A stretch of 27,878 bases of DNA from Thiopontia sp964344435 (GTDB lineage: Bacteria > Pseudomonadota > Gammaproteobacteria > GCF-002020875), in contig CAYFNH010000023.1 of the NCBI GenBank assembly GCA_964344435.1, positions 1 through 27,878 of the forward strand, given 5' to 3'. Below the pieces are notes generated by a model, which was not told the DNA's origin, ran no database searches, and saw only the letters and a program-made list of their open reading frames with translations. The position numbers were made by a program, and so were the translations under genes. Positions 16,184 through 22,872 of this stretch are shown one piece after another (position 1 is the first letter of the stretch; every line of letters begins with the position of its first letter).

Positions 16184-16489
16184 TCAGTCCTGGCAGCTCA
16201 TGTAGTTGCGGAATGAGCCAAGGTCGTGTACTTGGTCAAACCCCATTGATTCCAGATAGCCCTTGGCCATTCGGGTTCTTGCGCCGCTGACACAGTAGAG
16301 AATGATGGGGCGCCCCTTGTCGAGCAGAGAGGCTGCGGACTGAATCGATTGCAAGGGAACATTGATCGCATCCGGTAGACATCCCTGTGCGTACTCCATC
16401 GGGGAGCGAACATCAACCAGTTGGCCATTCTCTTCCTTGAGCAGGCGGTGCGCGTCTTCGCAGCTGATATTTTGTGCAAACATAACCAT
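16184..16489 (-). CDS. Single-domain rhodanese-like sulfurtransferase
   Basis: The 101-residue product is one rhodanese domain of the GlpE/PspE size class. QLVDVRSPMEYAQGCLPDAINVP (residues 23-45) is the CH2A-type motif. YCVSGARTRMAKGYLESMGF (65-84) has active-site Cys66 with a six-residue loop, the usual form for thiosulfate or persulfide transfer. There is no signal peptide, so it is probably cytosolic. Two starts are possible (16489 and 16483); the second has better spacing from a GGA. It lies downstream of ssrA on the same strand, with a 60-bp gap of its own. The physiological sulfur donor cannot be told from sequence. Confidence 0.88.
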   Translation of the reverse strand: MVMFAQNISCEDAHRLLKEENGQLVDVRSPMEYAQGCLPDAINVPLQSIQSAASLLDKGRPIILYCVSGARTRMAKGYLESMGFDQVHDLGSFRNYMSCQD

Positions 16490-16549
16490 TCCATTGTAGT
16501 TTGTTGAACTGTACCGGAGGTGAATTGTACCGGACAGTCGATCCTTTTT

Positions 16550-16912
16550 TGGTGGAGATGGCGGGAGTCGAACCCGCGTCCGCGAACCCTCCGCCTTCGG
16601 CTCTACATGCTTATCCCGGTCTATTGGTTTAACTGGCGGTTACCCGACGGGCAGGGAGAACCGACAGCGATTCTGGATAAGGTTTAACGAATCCACACCA
16701 GACATGCTTCATCGCGATCTTATGAGGGTCGACGCCTGGAATCTGAACGCATAAGCACGGCTTCAGTCAGACGGCATTCAACAGGTGTTTAAGCTGCGAG
16801 TGCGTAGTTGTCGTCGTTGGCAACTATAAGTTTGCAGAGAGATTTACGAGGTGTCTACACCCTCGACATGCACCTCAGGTTTTGTAACCCACGTCGAAAC
16901 CAGGTCATCCCC
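16550..16912 (-). ncRNA. ssrA: Transfer-messenger RNA (tmRNA), one-piece
   Basis: The 363-nt gene rescues stalled ribosomes by trans-translation. On the minus strand its 5' end GGGGATG pairs with CATCTCC before the encoded CCA (ending at 16550), forming the alanine tRNA-like acceptor. The T arm CGGGTTCGACTCCCG is clear. The tag frame occupies 16821-16789 and reads ANDDNYALAA followed by TAA, one residue different from E. coli ANDENYALAA. Total length equals that of E. coli tmRNA. It sits 52 bp downstream of smpB on the same strand, so RNA and protein partners are adjacent. A TACAAT on the minus strand upstream may be its own -10 box. Confidence 0.97.
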
Positions 16913-16964
16913 TAAGCATAAGCTGAGACTATTGTAACCGCAGTAAGTTCCGCCAGTGTAGCGT

Positions 16965-17447
16965 TTACGAGGTTTTTTTCATGATGCGGCCCTGCTCCCG
17001 CTTCCAATCCCGATCCTTGAGGGTGGCGCGTTTGTCGTGGGACTGTTTGCCCTTGGCAAGCCCCACATCAAGCTTGCAGCGCCCTCGGCTCCAGTAGAGG
17101 GCAAGAGGAACCAAGGTGTAGCCCTTGCGTTCCACCAGACCAATCAGCCGGTCCAGTTCACGACGGTGCATCAGCAGCTTGCGGTTGCGTAGTGGATCCG
17201 GATGGATATGGGTCGAGGCAGTGGAGAGCGGCGAGATGTGAGCTCCGAACAGGTAGGCCTCGCCACCCTTGATCAGTACATAACTCTCCTTGATCTGGAT
17301 ACGTCCTGCTCTCAGGCTTTTTACCTCCCACCCCTGTAGGGAGACCCCCGCCTCATAGTGATCCTCAATGAAGAAGTCATGACGTGCCTTCTTGTTGAGG
17401 GCAATGGTATTGCTGTGGTCTTTTTTCTTTTTCTTCGGTTTTGCCAT
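16965..17447 (-). CDS. smpB: SsrA-binding protein SmpB
   Basis: SmpB binds the tRNA-like part of tmRNA and places it in the empty A site of stalled ribosomes. The 160-residue product shows NKKARHDFFIEDHYEAGVSLQGWEVKSLR (33-61 region), the beta-barrel core of the family. KGEAYLFGAHI-type strands and RKLLMHRRELDRLIG follow. It ends in the basic GLAKGKQSHDKR-LKDRDWKREQGRIMK tail that enters the mRNA channel. The start at 17447 (MAKPKKKKKDHS) is preferred to an upstream ATG at 17492, which adds 15 non-conserved residues and would overlap the ratA promoter. No Shine-Dalgarno sequence is visible, but TATAAT lies just 6 bp upstream. Confidence 0.96.
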   Translation of the reverse strand: MAKPKKKKKDHSNTIALNKKARHDFFIEDHYEAGVSLQGWEVKSLRAGRIQIKESYVLIKGGEAYLFGAHISPLSTASTHIHPDPLRNRKLLMHRRELDRLIGLVERKGYTLVPLALYWSRGRCKLDVGLAKGKQSHDKRATLKDRDWKREQGRIMKKTS

Positions 17448-17453
17448 CAGCTG

Positions 17454-17459
17454 ATTATA
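17454..17459 (-). promoter_or_regulatory. Candidate -10 box for smpB (possible leaderless transcript)
   Basis: On the minus strand a perfect TATAAT ends 6 bp before the smpB ATG. No good -35 hexamer is found at 16-18 bp. If used, transcription would begin at or within a few bases of the ATG, in keeping with the missing ribosome site. Confidence 0.35.
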
Positions 17460-17466
17460 CCGTGGA

Positions 17467-17495
17467 TTGAGAAACCGGTACGGTTCGGTCACAAT
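17467..17495 (+). promoter_or_regulatory. Candidate sigma-70 promoter for ratA-rnfH
   Basis: TTGAGA (17467-17472) and CACAAT (17490-17495) are separated by exactly 17 bp, placing a start near 17502, about 19 bp before the ratA ATG. It overlaps the upstream part of the smpB promoter region on the other strand. Confidence 0.5.
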
Positions 17496-17520
17496 GATCC
17501 AATTTTTTGAGATTGATTCG

Positions 17521-17964
17521 ATGCAACGCGTAGAGAAGAGTGCGCTGGTACCCTATAGCAGTATGCAGATGTACGGTTTGGTGGCCGATGTTCCCGGCTA
17601 TCAGGATTTTCTCCCCTGGTGCGGTGGTAGTCGTTTTCTGGAGTCGGGAGAGGGGGAGAATGTGGGGGAGGTGGATATCGCCTTCAAGGGGGTTAAACAC
17701 TCCTTTGCTACCCGCAACACCCTGGTGCCGGCTAAGTCCATCGCAATGTCGCTGGTGAAAGGGCCTTTCAGCCAGCTCAAGGGGTGTTGGGGGTTTGAGG
17801 CGCTGAGCGATGAGGCATGCAAGATCTCTCTCTTTGTGGAATTTGAGTTTTCCAGCAAGATTGTGGCGGTGGCGGTCGGGCCGCTCTTCAGCCAGATCAC
17901 GGCATCGATGGTGGATGCATTCGTCAAGCGGGCACAGGAGGTGTACGGTAGTGGAAACGGATAA
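17521..17964 (+). CDS. ratA: RatA, START/COQ10-like lipid-binding family protein
   Basis: The family is described both as a ribosome-association toxin (RatA) and as a relative of the coenzyme Q-binding COQ10 protein. The 147-residue product follows E. coli RatA closely: SALVPYSSMQMYGLVADVPGYQDFLPWC (residues 7-34), GPFSQLKGCWGFEALS, CKISLFVEFEF and SMVDAFVKRAQEVYG. I chose ATG at 17521 over an in-frame GTG at 17467, because the family starts just before RTALVPYS and a promoter overlaps the longer form. It is divergent from smpB, as in E. coli, and overlaps rnfH. Which biochemical role applies here is not shown by sequence. Confidence 0.93.
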   Translation: MQRVEKSALVPYSSMQMYGLVADVPGYQDFLPWCGGSRFLESGEGENVGEVDIAFKGVKHSFATRNTLVPAKSIAMSLVKGPFSQLKGCWGFEALSDEACKISLFVEFEFSSKIVAVAVGPLFSQITASMVDAFVKRAQEVYGSGNG

Positions 17965-18280
17965 CACAACAGACAATACAATGGCGGTCGAGGTTGCCTA
18001 TGCGCGTGCAGATGAACAGGTGATTCTCGAGATTGAGGTGGCAGCCGGAACTACGCTGCAGCAGGCGGTTGAGCAGTCCGGTATCGGTGGGCGTTTTCCT
18101 GAGATTGATCTGCAGAAGGGGAAAATGGGGGTATTTGGCAAGTTGGCCAGAGCAGATCGAGTGTTGCACCCGGGGGATCGGGTCGAGATCTATCGCCCCC
18201 TGATTGCCGACCCCAAAGAGGTGCGCAAACAGCGGGCAGCGGCGGGCAAACGGATGAAGAAGGGGGGTGGGGATGCGTGA
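17951..18280 (+). CDS. rnfH: RnfH/RatB family ubiquitin-like protein
   Basis: This is a small beta-grasp protein of unknown biochemical role, usually encoded beside ratA and sometimes with rnf genes. VEVAYARADEQVILEIEVAAGTTLQQAVEQSGI is the N-terminal conserved block. VGVFGKLA-type and LHPGDRVEIYRPLIADPKEVRKQRA complete the family pattern, and a basic tail follows. The GTG at 17951 is supported by a near-perfect AGGAGGTG at 17936-17943, better than the ATG at 17981. The gene overlaps ratA by 14 bp, and its TGA is only 4 bp from the end of convergent bamE. Length is 109 residues (E. coli: about 96). Confidence 0.9.
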   Translation: METDNTTDNTMAVEVAYARADEQVILEIEVAAGTTLQQAVEQSGIGGRFPEIDLQKGKMGVFGKLARADRVLHPGDRVEIYRPLIADPKEVRKQRAAAGKRMKKGGGDA

Positions 18281-18284
18281 ACGG

Positions 18285-18668
18285 CTATTGCGGGATCAGA
18301 TCCCCCTCCAGTCGTGCCAGCTTCTCTCCCTCGAAAAAGAGTGAGATTCGCTTCTGCTCCTGCAGGGTTCCCTCCTGTTTCAGGCTGTAGAAGTAGTCCC
18401 AGCGCTCCTGGTGGAAGGTGTCAACCAATAGAGGGGTGCCCAGAATGTGTACCACCTGCCGCTTGTTCATGCCCGGACGCAGGCGGTCTACCATCTCCTG
18501 CTCAATGATATTGCCCTGATGGATGTCGGCTCGGTAGATACCGGGTACCGACAGATCGGGAAGAGAGAGCTCTGGCATGGAGAGTTCAGGCAGTTTCTCC
18601 TCCAAAGTGGAGGTGCAGCCGCCGAGCAGGGCAGGGAGTAGCAACAAGTTCAGAACGCTATTTTTCAT
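18285..18668 (-). CDS. bamE: Outer-membrane assembly lipoprotein BamE (SmpA/OmlA)
   Basis: BamE is a lipoprotein of the BAM complex that stabilises BamA and BamD. The 127-residue precursor has a lipoprotein signal, MKNSVLNLLLLPALLGGC, with lipobox LGGC and lipidated Cys18. The mature domain has YRADIHQGNIIEQEMVDRLRPGMNKRQVVHILGTPLL, the typical BamE alpha-alpha-beta core, then RWDYFYSLKQ and ISLFFEGEKLARLEGD. A repetitive linker (LPELSMPELSLPDLS) follows the cysteine. The ATG at 18668 lies directly against an inserted element whose terminal repeat provides GAGGA as ribosome site. An upstream frame stops in ATGA overlap with it. The gene converges on rnfH with 4 bp between stops. Confidence 0.94.
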   Translation of the reverse strand: MKNSVLNLLLLPALLGGCTSTLEEKLPELSMPELSLPDLSVPGIYRADIHQGNIIEQEMVDRLRPGMNKRQVVHILGTPLLVDTFHQERWDYFYSLKQEGTLQEQKRISLFFEGEKLARLEGDLIPQ

Positions 18669-18907
18669 CCTAGATTCCTCAGTTGGACGGGCCAAAGTGT
18701 GCGTACAGGTGTGCGCAGGACAAGGCACAACGACGCGTAATAGCCAGCTATTGCAAGGAGTTGTAACGCAGTAATGCGTGCGCCTGTGCGTGCAATTTGG
18801 TTCGTAGCGACCTTCACCCGTTGAGTGAAGCTGGTTTCTTGAGAAGTTGTTTGCATAAGAAGATGTTGAGCCTGTTTCAAGCGGTCAACTGAGGATTCTA
18901 GGTTCAT
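18665..18907 (-). other. 80-codon upstream frame created by the insertion at bamE
   Basis: An ATG at 18905-18907 lies in the second copy of the 5-bp target duplication, so it is probably the original bamE start codon. It now reads through the 234-bp element for 80 codons (MNLESSVDRLKQAQHLL...) and ends with TGA overlapping the present bamE ATG. The peptide resembles nothing I know and has no reason to be functional. Its value may lie in bringing ribosomes to the bamE start. Whether it is translated is unknown. Confidence 0.4.
18669..18902. mobile_element. Non-autonomous MITE-like element with 17-bp inverted ends, IS1380-type termini
   Basis: The left end CCTAGATTCCTCAGTTG (18669-18685) matches the complement of the right end (18886-18902) at 16 of 17 positions. 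TTCAT flanks both sides (18664-18668 and 18903-18907) as a 5-bp target duplication. The 234-bp element encodes no transposase. Its left half is an imperfect palindrome centred on AATAGC-CA-GCTATT (18739-18752). Ends beginning CCTAGATTC and 5-bp duplications recall the IS1380 family (for example ISEcp1), so a transposase supplied in trans from such an element is a reasonable inference. It fills most of the 305-bp gap between recN and bamE. Confidence 0.88.
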
Positions 18908-18940
18908 TGGCTTGACTCATCAGAGTGGGGAAGTGGGAGG

Positions 18941-18969
18941 ATCATACCAGTGGTGGGGGTGCAGATAAA
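18941..18969 (-). promoter_or_regulatory. Candidate extended -10 promoter for bamE
   Basis: On the minus strand TGGTATGAT gives an extended -10 (TATGAT at 18946-18941), with TTTATC (18969-18964) 17 bp upstream as a weak -35. It lies just after the recN stop and before the insertion. The bamE mRNA would start near 18934 and carry the whole element in its leader. Confidence 0.5.
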
Positions 18970-18973
18970 CGGC

Positions 18974-20653
18974 TCAGGCGGCTCCAAGCATCTCGCGGGC
19001 GTGGGCCAGAGTTTGCTCGGTAATCTCCACCCCTCCCAGCATGCGTGCAATCTCTTCCGTGCGCGCCTCTTCACCGAGAGGAGTGACCTGACTGTGGGTG
19101 GTGTTGCCATCTCCAGCAGACTGTTTGCGAATGGCCAGGTGCTGGTGTCCCTGTGAGGCAACCTGGGGGAGGTGGGTAACGCAGAGAATCTGGGTCGCCT
19201 CTCCCAGCTGTCTCAGCTTCTGGCCGATACGTTCTGCCGTACCACCGCCGACCCCACTGTCCACCTCGTCAAAGATCAGGGTCGGTGTGTGTCCGCGATT
19301 GGCGGAGGCGAGCTGAATTGCCAGGCTGATGCGGGAAAGCTCTCCACCCGAGGCAATGCGGGCCAGTGGGTGGTAGCCGCTTCCGGCATTGGTCTCCACC
19401 TCAAACGTTACCTCATCGGCACCACTGCTGCGGAACAGCCCCTCTGCAAGCGGTTCGATGACAATCTTCAGGGCTCCCTGTTCCATCCCCAGTTGCTGGA
19501 TTTCGGCAGTTACCTCCCGCTGCAGGGCGGTGGCGGCAGTAGTGCGCTTGCGGTGCAGTTTGTCGGCATGCTGCTGACACTGTGTAGTGGCCTCTGCCAG
19601 TTGCTGCTGCAGGGATTCCAGTGTGGTGGAGGTATTGAGCAACTGCTCAAGCTGTAGCTGTAGCTGTTGTTGATGCTCAAACAGCAGTTCTGGTTTGCAG
19701 TGGTGTTTTCGGGCCAGGTCAGAGAATGTGGCAAGTCGCTGATTGAGCCACTGTAGCCGCTGTGGGTCGAGGGTGTAGTGCTGACTGCTGTGGTGTTCCA
19801 GTTCGCGGGCACACTCCTCGGCCTGACAGGTTGCCTCCAGTAGCTGTTCCCGCAGGGGTTGAATGGTGGGGTCGAGTGGCTGTAGAGAGGATAGCTGGTT
19901 CAGGGTGCGGTGCAGCTGCTGGATGGCGTTCTCCTCGTTCTCCTCGCCATTGAGTAGCTGCAGTGCATGATGGCTCAGCTCCAGTAGTTGTTCGCCATTG
20001 CTGAGTCGTTGCTGCTCCTCCTCCAGCTGTGGTAGTTCCCCCTCCTCGATGGCGAGCGTATTCAGCTCTTCGAGCTGGAACTGCAGCAGTGCGATTCGAT
20101 CCCTACGCTCCTGCTCACTCTGTTGCAGTTGGGCAAGCTGTTGTCGCAGTGCCTCATACTGGCGGTAGGCTCGGGTCATCTGCTCCAGTAGCTGCTGATG
20201 TTGACCGTAACGATCCAGTAGGTGTAGTTGTTCGTCCCGCTTGAGTAGGCGCTGGTGGGCATGTTGTCCCTGAATGTCGATCAGCAGGGTGGAGAGTGCC
20301 TTCAGCTGCTGTGTGGTACAGGGGGTGCCATTGATAAAGGCGCGGGAGCGACCATCTCGGCGTAGTACACGACGCAGAATCAGAGTGTCCTCATCCGCTT
20401 CCAGTGCCTGTTGGTCGAGCCAGTGTTCAATCTCCGGGGTGAGTTGCTCGAAGGTGGCGGCAATTTCGGCCTGATCACTGCCCTTGCGGATAAAGCGGTT
20501 TTCCGAGCGTTTTCCAATGGCAAGTCCGAGGGCGTCAAAGATGATCGATTTTCCGGCGCCGGTCTCACCACTCAGCACGGTCATGCCTGCCTGAAACTCG
20601 ATTTCCGACTCCGTAACCAGCACAAAGTTACGGATGTAGAGGTGGGTAAGCAT
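18974..20653 (-). CDS. recN: DNA repair ATPase RecN (SMC-like)
   Basis: RecN is an SMC-type ATPase acting in double-strand break repair. The N-terminal head has Walker A GETGAGKS (residues 29-36). Long Gln/Glu/Leu-rich coiled-coil arms span about 150-400. The C-terminal head has the ABC signature ASGGELSRISLA, Walker B TLIFDEVDSGVGGG and the VTHLPQVAS switch. Length 559 is typical. It begins 9 bp after nadK on the same strand, and the two are probably co-transcribed. I saw no convincing LexA box (CTGT-N8-ACAG) just upstream of recN or nadK, although recN is an SOS gene in E. coli. Confidence 0.97.
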   Translation of the reverse strand: MLTHLYIRNFVLVTESEIEFQAGMTVLSGETGAGKSIIFDALGLAIGKRSENRFIRKGSDQAEIAATFEQLTPEIEHWLDQQALEADEDTLILRRVLRRDGRSRAFINGTPCTTQQLKALSTLLIDIQGQHAHQRLLKRDEQLHLLDRYGQHQQLLEQMTRAYRQYEALRQQLAQLQQSEQERRDRIALLQFQLEELNTLAIEEGELPQLEEEQQRLSNGEQLLELSHHALQLLNGEENEENAIQQLHRTLNQLSSLQPLDPTIQPLREQLLEATCQAEECARELEHHSSQHYTLDPQRLQWLNQRLATFSDLARKHHCKPELLFEHQQQLQLQLEQLLNTSTTLESLQQQLAEATTQCQQHADKLHRKRTTAATALQREVTAEIQQLGMEQGALKIVIEPLAEGLFRSSGADEVTFEVETNAGSGYHPLARIASGGELSRISLAIQLASANRGHTPTLIFDEVDSGVGGGTAERIGQKLRQLGEATQILCVTHLPQVASQGHQHLAIRKQSAGDGNTTHSQVTPLGEEARTEEIARMLGGVEITEQTLAHAREMLGAA

Positions 20654-20662
20654 CGGCCGAGG

Positions 20663-21532
20663 TTACCCCGACCACCCCAGCTTCTGGCGCAACACCCGAA
20701 ATGGGCTGTAGTTGGAGGGGTGGATCAGGCGGATATGGTGTTCCAGCCGCTCCACCAGCACCTTGTCTCCCGCCACCAGAGTCTCGTTGCTCTGCCCATC
20801 CCGGGTAACCTGGGCGTGTCCACTGGGACCCATGATCGTCACTTCGATCTTGCTGTTGCCGGGGACCACAATGGGGCGGTTGCTCAGGGTGTGTGGGCAG
20901 ATGGGGACCAGGCTGATCGCCTTCAGTGTGGGAGCGAGAATTGGCCCCCCTCCGGAGAGGGCGTAGGCGGTTGAGCCAGTCGGGGTGGAGATGATCAACC
21001 CATCGGAGCGCTGCCGATTGACGAATTCTCCATTGATGTGGGTCTCGAATTCGATCATGCGGGCAATGTCGAGTTTGTGGATGACTACATCATTCAGTGC
21101 CCGCCCCTCTGCCAGAGTCTCTCCGTCACGCAATATGTGGCTCTTCAGTAGGCAGCGTCGTTCCTCGGTAAACTCACCACTGAGAACCTCTTCCAGATAG
21201 GTGTCGATCTGGTTCGGAGCGATATCGGTGAGAAAACCGAGACGCCCGAGATTGACCCCCAGCATCGGGATTTCATGACAGGCGAGAGAGCGGGCGGCAT
21301 TGAGAAACGAGCCATCCCCACCGATCACGATAGCCAGATCACACTGGGAGCCCATCTCTTCGCGGCTTACCACTGGAAGCTGATTTTCCGGGTGACGCTC
21401 AGCGGTCTCCTTGTCGAGAAATACCTCCAGATCCCGTTCCAGCAGGCAGTTGGTGAGGGAGAGCAGGGTCTCTCCAACGGTGGGGGCGCCAAACTTTCCG
21501 ATGACTCCGATTTTACTGAATTGATACTCCAT
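20663..21532 (-). CDS. nadK: NAD kinase
   Basis: NadK phosphorylates NAD to NADP. The GGDGS motif is in IVIGGDGSFLNAAR (about residues 69-82). LGVNLGRLGFLTD, ALNDVVIHK (the NE/D-type motif), DGLIISTPTGSTAYALSGGGPI and HTLSNRPIVVP follow in family order. The 289-residue length is usual. The ATG is followed by the strand FSKIGVIGKFG, as expected. nadK-recN order on one strand, next to hrcA-grpE on the other, is a classic gammaproteobacterial arrangement (E. coli retains grpE-nadK-recN-bamE). Confidence 0.97.
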   Translation of the reverse strand: MEYQFSKIGVIGKFGAPTVGETLLSLTNCLLERDLEVFLDKETAERHPENQLPVVSREEMGSQCDLAIVIGGDGSFLNAARSLACHEIPMLGVNLGRLGFLTDIAPNQIDTYLEEVLSGEFTEERRCLLKSHILRDGETLAEGRALNDVVIHKLDIARMIEFETHINGEFVNRQRSDGLIISTPTGSTAYALSGGGPILAPTLKAISLVPICPHTLSNRPIVVPGNSKIEVTIMGPSGHAQVTRDGQSNETLVAGDKVLVERLEHHIRLIHPSNYSPFRVLRQKLGWSG

Positions 21533-21601
21533 CTGCCGATCTGCTCTCTGTTGCTCAGGTTGAACTGGTGCTGCGTGGATCCGGGTGCTACTCTTGTTTA
21601 C

Positions 21602-21624
21602 TACTCAATTGAACAAATTGAGTA
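21602..21624. repeat. Perfect 9-bp inverted repeat in the nadK-hrcA divergent region
   Basis: TACTCAATT (21602-21610) and AATTGAGTA (21616-21624) are perfect complements around a 5-bp GAACA. No T-run follows on either strand, so it is more like an operator than a terminator. It is not CIRCE, whose arms are TTAGCACTC and GAGTGCTAA with 9 bp between. The right arm touches the start of the palindromic repeat at 21622. Confidence 0.55.
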
Positions 21625-21742
21625 ACTATCCAGCCCACCCCTGAAATCCGCCATATCGGTGTTCGAAAATGGTCATTTACACGTGTAAACTCACATTTTC
21701 TGCCTTGATCTGACGAATTTCAGAGGCAATCTGAATAGCTAC
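21622..21742. repeat. ~121-bp imperfect palindromic repeat, copy 2
   Basis: It is nearly identical to the copy at 16044-16164: GTAACTATCCAG start, CCCCTGAAATCCGCCAT, central TTTACACGTGTAAA (21676-21689, again at the exact midpoint), and CTGAATAGCTAC end. No flanking duplication is visible. It lies in the intergenic region between divergent nadK and hrcA, so its hairpin would be in the hrcA 5' leader or promoter. Confidence 0.85.
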
Positions 21743-21759
21743 TGTCATTATTTTTACAA

Positions 21760-21784
21760 TTTTCAGGCAACCCTGAATAGTTAC
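21760..21784. repeat. Partial third copy (right end) of the palindromic repeat
   Basis: TTTTCAGG and CCTGAATAGTTAC resemble the right end of the copy just upstream (TTTCAGAGGCAATCTGAATAGCTAC) with a 2-bp deletion. The segment also forms its own small hairpin, TTCAGG-CAAC-CCTGAA (21762-21777). It looks like a terminal duplication or remnant. Confidence 0.55.
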
Positions 21785-21817
21785 CTACAAACTATAGCAT
21801 GAATTATCTCTGAACCC

Positions 21818-22867
21818 ATGAGCGCAGAACTGCCTCTGAGCGAGCGAGCACAGCACATTCTCAAGGTGCTGGTTGAACACCATATCCGTGATGGAAAGCC
21901 GGTCGGGTCGACCACCCTGAGCCGTGATTCCGGTCTGAAAGTGAGTTCAGCTACCGTGCGCAACACCATGTCCGATCTCGAGGAGCTGGGGTTGATCCAG
22001 TCCCCCCACACCTCGGCAGGGCGGGTGCCCACCCAGAAAGGGTATCGACTCTTTGTCGATAGTCTGGTTTCGGTGCAACCGTTGCGCCGCCTCGAGGTGA
22101 CGCAGATCCGCAAAGAGATTGGAAGTCTGGAGAAGAATACCCGGGAAGTGATTACCTCGGCCTCCTCGCTGTTGTCGCAAATTACCAGCATGGCCAGTGT
22201 GGTGATGGTGCCACGCAAGGGGCGGGTGATTCTGCGTCACCTGGAGTTTGTGCCGCTCTCGGAGAAGCGGGTGTTGGCCATCCTGGTGACCAACCTGGAT
22301 GAGGTACAGAACCGGATTGTCCATACCGAGCGAACCTTTAGCGAGTCGGAACTGCGCCAGGCGGCCAACTGGTTCAACCACCGTTTTGAGGGAGAGGATC
22401 TCACGCAGGTGCGCAAGCGGCTAGTAACCGAGCTGGAACGTTCCAGAGGGGAGATGGATGAGGCGATGCAGCAGATCGTGCAGATGGCACAACAGGTGGT
22501 TACCGGAGGAGAGCAGAGCGAAGAGCAGGTGATGGTCTCTGGCCGCTCCCGGCTTATGGAGTATGACGAGTTTTCACAGATGGAGCGGCTACGAAGATTA
22601 TTTAATGCTTTCAGTGAGAAACGAGACATGATTCATCTGTTGGATCAATGTATGGAGGCCGATGGCGTACAGGTCTTTATCGGAGAGGAGTCCGGTTATC
22701 AATTCTTTGACGAGTGTAGTGTGGTGACCTCCCCCTACAAGAGTGGTGATGAGGTGGTCGGGGTACTGGGAGTGGTTGGCCCAACCCGGATGGCCTACGA
22801 ACGGGTAATACCCGTTGTCGATATGACGGCAAAAATATTGTCTTCCGCCTTGAATTCCCGCATTTAG
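21818..22867 (+). CDS. hrcA: Heat-inducible transcription repressor HrcA
   Basis: HrcA represses class I heat-shock genes by binding CIRCE, with GroEL as modulator. The 349-residue product has the N-terminal winged helix RAQHILKVLVEHHIRDGKPVGSTTL and SSATVRNTMSDLEELGLIQSPHTSAGRVPTQKGYRLFVD (to about residue 85). The central GAF-like and dimerisation regions follow, ending GVVGPTRMAYERVIPVVDMTAKILS. It is complete. It leads the heat-shock cluster but is followed by a terminator before grpE. CIRCE is not visible upstream of hrcA, grpE or dnaK, so its targets may lie elsewhere (for example groESL). Its ribosome site is weak. Confidence 0.96.
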   Translation: MSAELPLSERAQHILKVLVEHHIRDGKPVGSTTLSRDSGLKVSSATVRNTMSDLEELGLIQSPHTSAGRVPTQKGYRLFVDSLVSVQPLRRLEVTQIRKEIGSLEKNTREVITSASSLLSQITSMASVVMVPRKGRVILRHLEFVPLSEKRVLAILVTNLDEVQNRIVHTERTFSESELRQAANWFNHRFEGEDLTQVRKRLVTELERSRGEMDEAMQQIVQMAQQVVTGGEQSEEQVMVSGRSRLMEYDEFSQMERLRRLFNAFSEKRDMIHLLDQCMEADGVQVFIGEESGYQFFDECSVVTSPYKSGDEVVGVLGVVGPTRMAYERVIPVVDMTAKILSSALNSRI

Positions 22868-22872
22868 CCCCC

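Noticed and set aside
16501..16549. Terminator after ssrA
   Set aside because: On the ssrA strand the CCA is followed by an A-run, not a T-run. The TCCGGTACA repeats there can pair only imperfectly.
18690..18800. Small RNA gene within the recN-bamE gap
   Set aside because: The stem-loop structure is better explained as the internal palindrome of the inserted MITE, and no promoter or terminator marks a separate RNA.
20654..20700. LexA box before recN
   Set aside because: No CTGT-N8-ACAG match is visible in the 9-bp gap or just upstream, nor before nadK.
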